Shown here piece by piece: positions 25,455 through 34,292 of a stretch of 64,000 nucleotides of DNA (the first letter of the stretch is position 1; every line of letters begins with the position of its first letter). The position numbers and the translations under genes are program-made. Below the pieces are notes generated by a model. It was not told where the DNA came from, ran no database searches, and saw only the letters and a program-made list of their open reading frames with translations. The DNA is from Cedecea lapagei (GTDB lineage: Bacteria > Pseudomonadota > Gammaproteobacteria > Enterobacterales > Enterobacteriaceae). The stretch is taken from positions 434,001-498,000 of the forward strand of contig NZ_LR134201.1 of assembly GCF_900635955.1 (NCBI RefSeq), given 5' to 3'.

Positions 25455-26471
25455 TTATGGCAGCAGCTCGGGCTGCCCGCTCTCCAGACTCTTATGCACT
25501 GCCTCACAAATCCGGCTGGCCTGTAATCCGTCATTCGCTGTGGCCATATACGGCGTTCCGTTTTTCACCGCTTTGATAAAGTCATTAATAGGGTCGATAC
25601 CAAAGCCGCTGGCGACGTTATCCCGATAGGTAATAAAGTAGCTGTTCGGGGTTTTCGCCCGTTCCGGGGTAACGATCTCCAGCCCGCGATTCTGTGAGTC
25701 GGAGCGGATATAGGCGTTATCGCAGACAATAGAGATGCGACCGTCATTATCCTTCGGGAAGCCGTCCGGCAGTACCCAGCCGTTCTCCACTACCCATGAG
25801 CTGCCGTCCTCCATCAGCAGGGTGCTCTGCACGCTGTCCCAGGTGTCGAGGCCACGCCCGGCAAGCAGGCGCTTCTGCCCGACGGCGTAGACTGATTTCA
25901 CCTCCTGCCCGCTGATGTAACGCACCAGGTCGAAGCAGTGAGAGCCAAGGAACCACACCGGCGAGCTCCGTGCCGACCAGCCGAGCCAGGTGGTGGGAAC
26001 GGCAATCACATCATCCATGCTGATGTAGCCGCGGATAATATTCCCGGCGCTGGCCTCCTGTGTGGCCATGCGTACACGGATCGTTGCCGGATCCCAGCGT
26101 TTGTGAAAATCAACGCCAACGGTGGCACCGTGCCGCTCGGCAGCGGCAATAATCTCCTTACAGTCCGCAACCGAAGTCGCCAGCGGCTTCTCAATCAGCA
26201 CATGCTTACCCTTAGCAATAGCCTGTAAAGCAGGTTCTTTGTGGTAAGGATCGGAAGTGGCGATGGAAATAACGTCCACGTCCTCCTCATCCAGCAGTTC
26301 CAGAAGGCTGATGTAACCCGGCAAATTCAGCTCATTGGCCACAGCATCGCAGCGTTGCGCATCAGAATCGCAGACGGCGACCAGTTCGACATCGGGGTTA
26401 TTTAAATAAGCATTAATGTGGTGCCTGCCGTAGATGCCGACGCCCACAACGGCGGTTTTGATTTTGTTCAT
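25455..26471 (-). CDS. Gfo/Idh/MocA family sugar dehydrogenase
   Basis: 338 residues. The Rossmann fold opens with AVVGVGIYGRHHINAY, EKPLA (near 95-100) is the conserved cofactor-site motif, and HFHKRWDP-like (DFHKRWDP) follows. The family oxidises or reduces sugars, polyols or amino sugars with NAD(P). I chose ATG 26471 with AAGGTG 8 bases before it; a GTG three codons earlier overlaps that site. It is the last gene of the glucitol-type PTS operon, where E. coli has srlD, so it may act on the imported polyol phosphate. Substrate unknown. Confidence 0.85.
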   Translation of the reverse strand: MNKIKTAVVGVGIYGRHHINAYLNNPDVELVAVCDSDAQRCDAVANELNLPGYISLLELLDEEDVDVISIATSDPYHKEPALQAIAKGKHVLIEKPLATSVADCKEIIAAAERHGATVGVDFHKRWDPATIRVRMATQEASAGNIIRGYISMDDVIAVPTTWLGWSARSSPVWFLGSHCFDLVRYISGQEVKSVYAVGQKRLLAGRGLDTWDSVQSTLLMEDGSSWVVENGWVLPDGFPKDNDGRISIVCDNAYIRSDSQNRGLEIVTPERAKTPNSYFITYRDNVASGFGIDPINDFIKAVKNGTPYMATANDGLQASRICEAVHKSLESGQPELLP

Positions 26472-26482
26472 TATTATCACCT

Positions 26483-27466
26483 TTAAAAAAGCCCGAGGGA
26501 AAATGCCCAGCCGATAATGACCGCCAGCGGCCCGGTCAACTGCCGGGAGAGCAGGAACGCCGGCACGCCTTTGGCGATAGTCTCCGGTTTCGCCTCCTGC
26601 ATCGACAGGCCTACAGGCACGAAGTCACAGCCCACCTGGACGTTAATGGCGAACAGAGCAGGCAGTGCGAAGGCCGGGGAAATATTGCCCACGCCAATCT
26701 GGGTGCCAATCATCACGCCGATAACCTGCGAGATGGCGGCTCCGGGGCCAAGTATCGGAGACAGAAACGGAATGCCGCAGATAAACGACAGCAGCACCAG
26801 CCCCCAGAGCGAGTTGGCAAGCGGCGTCAGGGCGTGAGCGATAAGGCTACCCAGTGCGGTCTCCTGTACCACGGCAATCAGCACCGAGACGAAGGCCATA
26901 AACGGAATGACGTTGCGCAGGGAGACATCCACCGCCTCGCGGCTGGCGGCAAACAGCAGGGCTATGACCTGGCCCGTGGCGGTGCCGGTTTTCTCCACAA
27001 GGCGTACCACACGTGCCATGCCCTGTTCCGGCGGCTGATGCTCAGGCTCTGCGGTAGTCGCTGTCTCCGTTACGGTTTCTCTCGCGGCTGCCTGCTGGTT
27101 TCGCTGTTCAGGTTGTTCCAGCTGCGCCAGGGTGACGCCGGAAACGTAATTATCTTCCGTGATATAAGCCGCCAGCGGCCCGGCTTTGCCGGTAGGTAAA
27201 ACGTTGATGGTCGGGATGCGTTTTTTCGGGTACAGCCCGCAGCGCAGCGAGCCGCCGCAGTTAATCACCACGCAGAGCAGCTCCTCATCCGGCGGCACGC
27301 AGGAAAAGCCGTTGACCACTTCCGACTTCGTGAGTAAGCCGATTTCGGTCGCGAGCGGATGGATGTCCCGCCCGGTGAGAGACAGCACCTTTTTGCCGCT
27401 GCCGATGGGTAACGACAGGCCGTTACCGTAGCCGCCGGGGCCTGGTGCGATATGAAGGATATTCAT
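26483..27466 (-). CDS. Glucitol/sorbitol-type PTS enzyme IIB(C) component (SrlE-like)
   Basis: 327 residues. The IIB part holds VVINCGGSLRCGLYPKKRIPT with the phosphorylated Cys (about 70) in the INCGG motif. After a Gln/Glu-rich linker around 125-165 comes a membrane part: FMAFVSVLIAVV, LLSFICGIPFLSPILGPGAAI and ALPALFAINVQVGCDFVPVG, matching SrlE. The gene overlaps srlB by ATGA. The order here is IIC-IIA-IIB, unlike E. coli srlA-srlE-srlB, so this is a related rather than the standard srl operon. It is unlike the srl operon also in its dehydrogenase. Confidence 0.85.
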   Translation of the reverse strand: MNILHIAPGPGGYGNGLSLPIGSGKKVLSLTGRDIHPLATEIGLLTKSEVVNGFSCVPPDEELLCVVINCGGSLRCGLYPKKRIPTINVLPTGKAGPLAAYITEDNYVSGVTLAQLEQPEQRNQQAAARETVTETATTAEPEHQPPEQGMARVVRLVEKTGTATGQVIALLFAASREAVDVSLRNVIPFMAFVSVLIAVVQETALGSLIAHALTPLANSLWGLVLLSFICGIPFLSPILGPGAAISQVIGVMIGTQIGVGNISPAFALPALFAINVQVGCDFVPVGLSMQEAKPETIAKGVPAFLLSRQLTGPLAVIIGWAFSLGLF

Positions 27467-27837
27467 GATATGGCCTCCGAAATAACCAGATTCCCCTCTA
27501 AGTCTGCCAGTGACGGGCAGGTGCCGGAGAGATGCAGGCAGCCTGCATGACGGGCGTGAAGATTCGCGTCAAATATCAGGGTCAGATGAGCAAGCTCAAA
27601 CAGATTGTGACGTGCCTCATGGCCGACAGCGGTGATCCGATACTCCTTCCCGGCCATCTGCAGCTGGCCATCGGGAAGTATTGGCAGGGTGGGATGCATA
27701 ACTTCGGGGCGTAACGCCAGGGCGTAGTCGAGACAGTCCGCTGGTCCGTTGGCATCAAAGGTTATCAGCATCTTATATGCCAGACCGTCCTCCACTAATG
27801 GACCAGCCTGCACGATACGAGCACCGTAGATAATCAT
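27463..27837 (-). CDS. Glucitol/sorbitol-type PTS enzyme IIA component (SrlB-like)
   Basis: 124 residues, close to the 123 of SrlB. MLITFDANGPADCLDYAL and YRITAVGHEARHNLFELAHL fit the PTSIIA-gut fold, in which a His takes phosphate from HPr. It overlaps the IIC gene upstream (ATGA) and the IIB gene downstream (ATGA), so the three are translationally coupled. Confidence 0.82.
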   Translation of the reverse strand: MIIYGARIVQAGPLVEDGLAYKMLITFDANGPADCLDYALALRPEVMHPTLPILPDGQLQMAGKEYRITAVGHEARHNLFELAHLTLIFDANLHARHAGCLHLSGTCPSLADLEGNLVISEAIS

Positions 27838-28367
27838 GATGTTGCCCTCCCGCCGGTATTGTTGCGGCTCAGGCGCAGGAACAGGTACTCGGTGATGATG
27901 CCTCTGATCAGACCGATAACAATGGCGGCGGCGATATAGCGCAATGCCAGTTCGGTGACAGGGAGGTGAAGGGCTTTTAAACCTGCAGCCACTCCGAGCC
28001 AGACAAACAGCTCCGACGGTACGACGTGGGGAAACAGGCTGGTTAGCGGATGGGCGGTGGTGCCAAGGGCATCTTCATAGCCGGGTTTGCTTTTTTCCGG
28101 CAAAAGTTTGCCGAGCGTGAGCGCGCCGGGGCTGCTCATAAAGAACCAGCCGAGCACCGGCAGCACGCCATAAGTGAGAATGCGTGAGCGACCAAACAGC
28201 GCCGCCACGCGCTGCATACGGGCTTCACCGGTGAGCTTCATCAGAAAGTTAATGGCCAGCAGCAGGGTAATGAGCATGGGGACGATGCCGCTCATCATAT
28301 CGAGAAAGATCTTACCGGCAGCCTGGAACAGATGAATAAAACCTTCAGCAAGGGAGATAAAGAACAT
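27834..28367 (-). CDS. Glucitol/sorbitol-type PTS enzyme IIC component (SrlA-like)
   Basis: 177 residues, membrane permease part of the PTS. Visible segments are FLDMMSGIVPMLITLLLAINFL, LGWFFMSSPGALTLGKLLPE and GTTAHPLTSLFPHVVPSELFVWLG, all strongly like SrlA. I chose the ATG at 28367 because GGAGG lies 5 bases before it; a GTG two codons upstream runs into the ribosome site. Confidence 0.87.
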   Translation of the reverse strand: MFFISLAEGFIHLFQAAGKIFLDMMSGIVPMLITLLLAINFLMKLTGEARMQRVAALFGRSRILTYGVLPVLGWFFMSSPGALTLGKLLPEKSKPGYEDALGTTAHPLTSLFPHVVPSELFVWLGVAAGLKALHLPVTELALRYIAAAIVIGLIRGIITEYLFLRLSRNNTGGRATS

Positions 28368-28501
28368 GGGCACCTCCTGCCTGAAGGCGTATTACAGCGG
28401 GTTGCAGTGCGACATCCTGGTTTTTTGTAGACATAAAAACTCCTCGTATTGGCACGATGTGAATGCCCTGGCCGGAGAAGAAAAATGCCGGGAACAGGGC
28501 G

Positions 28502-28798
28502 TTAGGGTTTCTCCTGAACGGGTAAACAGGGAGTGGGGTCGGCGATTTTTATGTTCGGCAGTGGTCTTCTGGGCAGACGGCACTCCTCCTGGCCGCGGTA
28601 ACGGGTGGGCCAGATGGTCGCCGGGTGGATATTTAATGCGCCAGCGATCAGCCACTCGCCTTTGGGCCACGGGCGTGTCAGGGCGTTTGCCAGCGTGGAG
28701 GATGCCAGCCCCGCTTCTCGCGAGAGCGCAGCCAGGCTGGTGCCGCGTTTGTGCAGGGCAGCAATGATGTCTGCGGGGTGCCAGTTTTTTTTAGCCAT
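28502..28798 (-). CDS. Nlp/SfsB (Ner-like) DNA-binding regulator
   Basis: 98 residues. WHPADIIAALHKRGTSLAALSREAGLASSTLANAL is the Ner/Nlp helix-turn-helix, followed by TRPWPKGEWLIAGALNIHP, the conserved core of SfsB-type regulators. The Pro-rich tail is unique. It lies upstream of the IIC gene, separated by about 135 bases, and probably controls this operon. A broken second copy lies at 25175-25360, on the other side of the operon. Confidence 0.82.
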   Translation of the reverse strand: MAKKNWHPADIIAALHKRGTSLAALSREAGLASSTLANALTRPWPKGEWLIAGALNIHPATIWPTRYRGQEECRLPRRPLPNIKIADPTPCLPVQEKP

Positions 28799-28892
28799 TC
28801 CTTTTACCTCAACTAATTGTTATTTAGGTTAAAAATTGTGGCCCTTTAGGTTTGTTGTAATAAGTTGTTAAAAGGAGATCTAAAACATCGAT

Positions 28893-28909
28893 ACTAAGGA
28901 TAACTTAGT
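28893..28909. promoter_or_regulatory. ACTAAG-GATAA-CTTAGT palindrome between divergent regulators
   Basis: A 6-bp inverted repeat with 5-bp spacer lies between the Nlp-like gene (minus) and the XRE gene (plus). Its position fits an operator for one of them. Confidence 0.45.
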
Positions 28910-28969
28910 AATATTTGTCAAAGCAACACTGAAAATTCCTCTGTTTGCTGGAAATGGAAGGGGGATCTC

Positions 28970-29266
28970 ATGTTGACGCATCGTCTAAAAGAAGCGCGGA
29001 TTAGGGCAGGTTTATCACAGGAACGCTTAGGTATACTCGCAGGGATTGACGAAGCCACGGCCAGCCCAAGGATGAATCAGTATGAGCGGGGAACGCATGC
29101 ACCTGATTTTTCCTTGGCTTGTAAATTTGCCGAGGTATTGAACGTTCCGGCCTGCTATTTCTATACGGTTGATGATGAGCTGGCGGAATTAACGCTGAGC
29201 TGGGTCAAGCTTTCTTGTGCCGATAAAGAGAAGTTATTAGCTCAGGTTAAAGCCAGCATCACGTAA
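28970..29266 (+). CDS. XRE-family transcriptional regulator
   Basis: 98 residues. The helix-turn-helix (LKEARIRAGLSQERLGILAG, SPRMNQYERGTHAPDFSLAC) is of the SinR/XRE type, followed by EVLNVPACYFYTVDD, as in many enterobacterial phage-type repressors. It starts 9 bases after GGAAGGGGG. It is convergent with the acyltransferase, the stop codons touching. Target unknown. Confidence 0.85.
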   Translation: MLTHRLKEARIRAGLSQERLGILAGIDEATASPRMNQYERGTHAPDFSLACKFAEVLNVPACYFYTVDDELAELTLSWVKLSCADKEKLLAQVKASIT

Positions 29267-29719
29267 TTAAAACGCCCGCACCAATCTCGCCGGGCTGCCA
29301 ACATAAACCCCAGCCACCAAAATATCCTTCGTGACCACGCTGCCTGCGCCAATCACTGCGCCGCTGCAAATATGCGCCGTCAGAATGGTGCTGCCGCTGC
29401 CTATGGTGACGTTATCGCCGAGGGTGATGGCTATCCAGCTCTCCGGGTTGGGGTCTGGCCTGCCGCTGCGGAACAGGTCGTTGGCGAAGGTGACGCCGTG
29501 GCCGATAAAGCAGTTTTTGCCGGTGGTGACGTTTTCACACAGAAATGAATGCGACTGGATGCGGGTGCCGGAGCCGATCACGCAGTGACGCTGGATCTCA
29601 ACAAAAGGCCCGACGAAGACGCCGTCCTGCAGCGTGCATTCGTAGAGGTTCACCGGCTCCACAACGGTGACGTCGTCGCTGGCAATCACGTCGCGAATGC
29701 CGCTTTTCAGTATTTTCAT
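29267..29719 (-). CDS. Left-handed beta-helix (hexapeptide) acyltransferase
   Basis: 150 residues with hexapeptide repeats throughout (VFVGPFVEIQ, IGSGTRIQSHSF, VTIGSGSTILTA, AVIGAGSVVTKD, VAGVYVGSPARLVR). Similar proteins acetylate sugars or nucleotide sugars (WlbB-type) in surface polysaccharide synthesis. No polysaccharide genes are nearby, so the substrate is unknown. Confidence 0.85.
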   Translation of the reverse strand: MKILKSGIRDVIASDDVTVVEPVNLYECTLQDGVFVGPFVEIQRHCVIGSGTRIQSHSFLCENVTTGKNCFIGHGVTFANDLFRSGRPDPNPESWIAITLGDNVTIGSGSTILTAHICSGAVIGAGSVVTKDILVAGVYVGSPARLVRAF

Positions 29720-29963
29720 CCTGGTCTGCCCCGCTGCGTAGAGTGAATGCTATTAGACAGAAGTCCCGGTCTAACGACCAGCACTTTGTTAGCCGTGATG
29801 GAGGGCAAAGCTAACAGGTAATGTGCTCATCGGGATAACACAGCTGCTCGATAATCTGAATCTGTAAGCTCAATAATGCATAATATTTACACGGTAGCGA
29901 ACTACTGCTTATGATACGGAATGCTCAGGATGGCATGGACCACAATACACAAGGAGGGTGTTT

Positions 29964-30806
29964 ATGTCGGCGCTTCAATTCCCCTGTACGATATTCAAAA
30001 CCCAGAAATGGATGGATGACTACGGTGCCAGCGATATGCGCTGTGGCGACCTGTCCGAGAATCAACTGAAATCACAGTTTCATCTGCTGGACGTTTCCAG
30101 CAGAGTGGATCCGTACACGCTGACGAAAATCACACCTTTCAGCCAGCCGCAGTCGATGTTTTATGGTTCCCGGGGCGAAGGTGAAAAAGTGACTCTACAG
30201 CAGTGTGCGGCGATCCTCTTTGACGAGTTCCGCGACTTATCCCGCACCTTTGCGTTATACGGTCCTTATAAACAGCTGATCGTGCAAATGATCGCCCATA
30301 TGCAAAAAGGCAACGGGCAACCGTTCAGGCATATGCTGCTGGACAGGGCGTTAAGGGAGCATATTCTGAAAGACAGAACGGATAACAGTACATTATCGAG
30401 AATACAAAATGCGCTAACTGAGCACATTAATTGGTCTGATAATATTTATCCAGACGTTAAAAAGAATGAGCTAAAAAAATCAATTCTCGATGGTAAGCTT
30501 CCTAAATTTGACCGCCCTCAGGATAATTTTAACGGTATGGGAATCACCGTACATGATACCTGGGCGACAAATATTACGATTCAATCGTTACAGGTTGATA
30601 GCAACTGCTACACTGCGGTAATTAATTACCGGGTTCAGGATCACTTTGGTCTGGATAGCGATGACATCTCAAACCTCAAATTTAACCAGTTTCGCTTTTT
30701 TCGCATCTGGTTCGTACTCCAGCGCTACAATCAGTTTGCCTTTAAGCCTTTTATGACCAATATGGAAGCCACTGTTGAAATTACCGGAGACCGCAATGAT
30801 ATTTAA
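29964..30806 (+). CDS. DUF3289 family protein
   Basis: 280 residues, start chosen at ATG 29964, 6 bases after AAGGAGGG. FPCTIFKTQKWMDDYGASDM and GPYKQLIVQMIAHMQKGNG resemble DUF3289 proteins, found near type VI secretion genes and often as effector-like or VgrG-associated modules. No secretion signal is visible. It overlaps the DUF943 gene by 11 bases, so the two form a pair. Whether this is an active effector here is not known. Confidence 0.7.
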   Translation: MSALQFPCTIFKTQKWMDDYGASDMRCGDLSENQLKSQFHLLDVSSRVDPYTLTKITPFSQPQSMFYGSRGEGEKVTLQQCAAILFDEFRDLSRTFALYGPYKQLIVQMIAHMQKGNGQPFRHMLLDRALREHILKDRTDNSTLSRIQNALTEHINWSDNIYPDVKKNELKKSILDGKLPKFDRPQDNFNGMGITVHDTWATNITIQSLQVDSNCYTAVINYRVQDHFGLDSDDISNLKFNQFRFFRIWFVLQRYNQFAFKPFMTNMEATVEITGDRNDI

Positions 30807-31302
30807 AAACAAGAAAATATTCGGTCTGCTATTTCTGATGGGTTGCATACTGCCTGGCTACTTGCTTTGGTTGTTATTAAGGCCTGTGGAGATTGTTGCA
30901 GTGCATGAGGATGGTAATCATGCTTCGGTTTTGGTCAATTTTTTCCCATTCACAGATAAAGGAAAGATAAGCTGGTGGCTGGAAAAAAAAGCAATGCTTA
31001 AAGATAAATATAGTATTCCTAAGCCTGATTCAGAGGGTTCTTTCACAATTGTCTTCTGGGATTTTGGCGATGGCTATAAGGAAGAAGGGAAATATGACAG
31101 GCGTTGCTTTGATGATATGAAAGCAAAAGAGAATTGCATTGAAAAGGATGCTGTTTTTTCTGTCAGCAACAGCAGGAATTTAGGAACTATTTTTACCGTA
31201 TACGATGGAAAGTATCAACTGAAAGAAAATGGTAAAGTTGTTAAATACGAAAATAAGTACGAGGCCAAAGGGTTGCCTGTAGGCAGTGGAGATGAGCCAT
31301 GA
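30796..31302 (+). CDS. DUF943 family membrane protein
   Basis: 168 residues with one transmembrane segment (IFGLLFLMGCILPGYLLWLL) near the N-terminus and a periplasmic domain (VLVNFFPFTDKGKISWWLEK, FWDFGDGYKEEGKYDRRCF). DUF943 proteins follow DUF3289 genes in enterobacteria, and an immunity role is likely but not shown. The start ATG 30796 lies inside the end of the DUF3289 gene. The 308 bases after its stop (31303-31610) hold no gene I can support. Confidence 0.7.
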   Translation: MIFKNKKIFGLLFLMGCILPGYLLWLLLRPVEIVAVHEDGNHASVLVNFFPFTDKGKISWWLEKKAMLKDKYSIPKPDSEGSFTIVFWDFGDGYKEEGKYDRRCFDDMKAKENCIEKDAVFSVSNSRNLGTIFTVYDGKYQLKENGKVVKYENKYEAKGLPVGSGDEP

Positions 31303-31610
31303 AGTTACAGGTGGACGAAAGTGGATTCAAAAATAAGAAAGCTATCTTAAAAAGGATTCAGTGTTTACCGTTATTAATAGTAAGTAGTTGAGGCTTGCAT
31401 TTATTGTTGATGATGGAATTTAGCAAATGAATAAAAATGATAGGGTTTTAAGGGGTATATACGAGCCTTTTATAATGTTGGGTGCCTTTTGGACGGGTTG
31501 TTAAATCTTAATTTAACGGCCTGGCGATCTATGTAACGGGGATTGAAACATACCCGTGAAGTCCCGGCGCCGTATAGCAAAATAGTCACAGCGAAAGTGA
31601 GAAAAAAGTT

Positions 31611-32000
31611 ATGAGAAAATATCTGTTAGCCGCTGCCGTCTTTTTGCTTGCCGGGTGTCCTGGACCGGGCGACAGAATGGTGCCGCGACAGTCCGCAGAT
31701 GTTGTGACCAAAGGTCATTCTGTTTGTGTGGTGTCTCCGCTTGGCAGTGAAGAGCGCATAACGGCCGTACAAATTAACGAAGAGCAAGGGAACGCACTAC
31801 ACAAGACGTTCGATGATGCTCCTGTGTATGTCGCGAGGGGCGATTGCCTGCCGGTCTTTGGTTTTACCTTCTCTCCCGGCAAAAAATATTCCGTCGCTTA
31901 CGATGTAAAATCTGATAGTTATTCCTCTCATTTGGTCACGACAGAGTTTTCTACAGCGGAGAACGCTTCCGGCGTAATCAGTATTCAGCCTCTGAATTAA
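31611..32000 (+). CDS. Putative type VI immunity lipoprotein
   Basis: 129 residues. A lipoprotein signal peptide ends in LLAGC (Cys15), so the protein is outer- or inner-membrane anchored facing the periplasm. The rest (GHSVCVVSPLGSEERITAVQ, YSVAYDVKSDSYSSHLV) matches small lipoproteins annotated as type VI immunity. It stands after the DUF3289-DUF943 pair. Confidence 0.65.
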   Translation: MRKYLLAAAVFLLAGCPGPGDRMVPRQSADVVTKGHSVCVVSPLGSEERITAVQINEEQGNALHKTFDDAPVYVARGDCLPVFGFTFSPGKKYSVAYDVKSDSYSSHLVTTEFSTAENASGVISIQPLN

Positions 32001-32012
32001 CCCCATCAGCAC

Positions 32013-32191
32013 AAACCCCGGCCTCCTGGCCAGGGCTTTGCAACCTGCTACTTCGTATAAAACTTATAGGTCGCCGTATAAGGCACTTTCAGCGTTGCGC
32101 CAAACGTCGAACGGTCGCAGACCTTTGGGCCGGTTACGCAGCAGCGCGTGTCCACGCGCTGGATGCTGCTCACGTTGGCGAACAGGCCTGG
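32013..32191 (-). repeat. Second copy of the DUF3455 gene 3' end (direct repeat A)
   Basis: About 179 bases nearly identical to 34114-34292: it contains the last 45 or so codons of the DUF3455 gene and its terminator-like GGCC region, with only about a dozen differences. It is not a gene in itself. Confidence 0.85.
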
Positions 32192-32235
32192 TCAGCGGAG
32201 AAACCCAATGGTGGGTATCAAGACCGCAAGTTTAC

Positions 32236-32370
32236 TTGTTCCATTAATAGAGCGTAGTGTGAGTTGAGGATCTGTTTATGGAACAAATAAAAGGGATCGT
32301 TAAAACAAATAATGTTGGATTGTTCTATAAAAAGGATATAGTTGCTTAATATGCTCTGTTTATGTAACAA
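32236..32370 (+). promoter_or_regulatory. Putative HipB operator repeats
   Basis: TTGTTCCAT (32236-32244) and its complement ATGGAACAA (32278-32286), plus ATGTAACAA at 32362-32370 within TCTGTTTATG contexts, lie directly before the hipB-like gene. HipB proteins autoregulate from such inverted repeats. Confidence 0.45.
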
Positions 32371-32381
32371 AGAGATTTCAA

Positions 32382-32720
32382 ATGGCTAAACCATCCACTC
32401 GAACCTACTCTCGTTATAGCCGTGATGCAGCGCGACTGCTGGGGCTGATGATTCGTACTGCGCGTATTGAACGTAAACTCACCGTTGAAGACCTGGCTGA
32501 ACGCGCAGGTGTATCGCGTGGACTCGTTTATCGTGCCGAAGAAGGGGATATGGGGTGTGCAATTGGCGCGGTATTTGAACTGGCTACTATTGTCGGTGTT
32601 CCACTTTTTACACCCGACCAGGCATCGATGACGTTACATACCGCGAACGCAGAGAAAACTTTATCGCTGATGCCACGCTCAGTGCATCACTCCAGAAAGG
32701 TGATAAACGATGACTTCTGA
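32382..32720 (+). CDS. HipB-like antitoxin/regulator
   Basis: 112 residues with helix-turn-helix (IRTARIERKLTVEDLAERAG, VSRGLVYRAEEGDMG). It overlaps the hipA-like frame by 11 bases, the usual coupling of this type II toxin-antitoxin arrangement. It likely represses its own promoter with HipA. Confidence 0.8.
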   Translation: MAKPSTRTYSRYSRDAARLLGLMIRTARIERKLTVEDLAERAGVSRGLVYRAEEGDMGCAIGAVFELATIVGVPLFTPDQASMTLHTANAEKTLSLMPRSVHHSRKVINDDF

Positions 32721-33989
32721 TAGTAGTCCCGACCGGGCATATGTATGGATCTGGTTGCCTGGCGCAGCGCAGCCGATTGTCGCAGGCGTGTTAACTCGTG
32801 ATGGTAACAGGTTTATCTTCAACTACGGGCGCAGTTATCTGGAACGGGAAGATGCGATCCCTGTCTATGAGCCTGAACTCCCGCTGGTTCGCGGCGCAAT
32901 TTTTCCCGGCGCCAGGGCTACAGCAGGCGAGCGCATTGCGTGATGCTGCCCCGGATGCCTGGGGGGCGTCGTGTTATTCTGAACCGGCTGATGGGGGCTC
33001 AGGGCAGGAATGCTGACCCTGACAAACTGGATGAACTGACATATTTGCTTGAGTCTGGCTCAGACAGGATTGGCGGGCTCGACTTCCAGCAATCCGCAAC
33101 GGAATATGTACCGCGTGCGTCCCAAAGCGCATCTCTTGAAGAGTTGATGCGGGCTGCATCAATGGTCGAAAGTGGCGTACCGCTAACTCCGGAGCTGGAA
33201 CAAGCGCTTTTTCACGGTAGTTCACTAGGCGGTGCGCGACCAAAGGCGATGATTGAGTCAGAGAATCGTAAGTTTATCGCAAAATTCTCCTCCTCCACGG
33301 ATACCTATAATGTTGTTAAAGCTGAATATATCGCTATGCGACTGGCTGCCTGTGCTGGGTTAAATGTAGCACCTGTTCATCTCCGCCATACAGCGGGTAA
33401 AGACGTCATGCTTATTGAACGCTTTGACCGTATACCCAGCCATGCAGGATGGCAGCGCCGCCTGATGGTTTCAGCGCTGACTATTTTTGGTCTTGATGAG
33501 ATGATGGCCAGATATGCGAGCTATGAGGAGTTGACGGATATTATTCGCCAGCGCTTCGAGGCACCTAAAGAGACATTACGAGAGCTGTTCGGGCGTCTGG
33601 TTTTTAATATTATTTGCGGTAACACTGACGATCACGCCAGAAATCATGCAGCATTTTGGGATGGTAAAAAACTGAGCCTGACGCCTGCTTATGATATTTG
33701 TCCTCAGGGCCGTTCTGGTAATGAAGCAACGCAGGCAATGCTGATTATTGGTGAAAACAGAATGAGCAATCTTGCGGTTTGCCTGTCGGCGGCGGCTAAA
33801 TTTCTGCTAAGCGAGCAGGAAGCCATTGACGTTATTACACACTGTATCCGAACGGTTCACGAAAACTGGGCAGAGGTATGTAGTGAGGCTTCGTTGAGTG
33901 AAGTTGATCGCAACTTCTTGTGGGGGCGAGTGTTCCTCAACCCGTTTATTTTTGAAGCCAGCCCTGAAGCAATAGCACAGCTGCGTTGA
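32710..33989 (+). pseudogene. HipA-like kinase toxin, two frameshifts
   Basis: HipA toxins phosphorylate glutamyl-tRNA synthetase or relatives. The protein is complete only if two single-base insertions are removed: one extra T in the run at about 32900-32905 and one extra G in the run near 32960-32966. Frame 1 gives YVWIWLPGAAQPIVAGVL, frame 2 gives APGLQQASALRDAAPDAWG, frame 3 gives RRVILNRLMG onward. The kinase part is whole: FIAKFSSSTDTYNVVKAEY, GNTDDHARNHAAFWDGKKL and LTPAYDICP. Either a pseudogene or homopolymer sequencing errors. Confidence 0.8.
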
Positions 33990-34113
33990 GTCTTTCTTCT
34001 TGCCTATTGTTTAACGTCTGCTCGATAGATATCGACTTAATATTGCTGGCGTTAACGTTATTTCTCTCTCGGTTTCAGCGCATTGCGCTCTTTTTCATTA
34101 CGGCTTCCAACAG

Positions 34114-34292
34114 AAACCCCGGCCTTCCGGCCAGGGCTTTGCAACCTGCTACTTCGTATAAAACTTATAGGTCGCCGTGTAAGGCACTTTCAGCGTTGCG
34201 CCAAAGGTGGCCGGGTCGCAGACCGTTGGTCCGGTTACGCCGCCACGCGTGTCTACGCGCTGGATGCTGCTCACGTTGGCGAACAGGCCTGG
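34114..34292 (-). repeat. DUF3455 gene 3' end (direct repeat B)
   Basis: The authentic 3' end of the DUF3455 gene and its downstream region, repeated in direct orientation at 32013-32191, 2101 bases away. Together the copies frame the hipBA-like cassette. Confidence 0.85.

Noticed and set aside
32710..32943. 77-residue frame taken as a separate HipS-like subunit of a three-gene hipBST operon
   Set aside because: The next conserved stretch (APGLQQASALRDAAPDAWG) is in the third frame between the two ORFs, so this is one hipA split by frameshifts.
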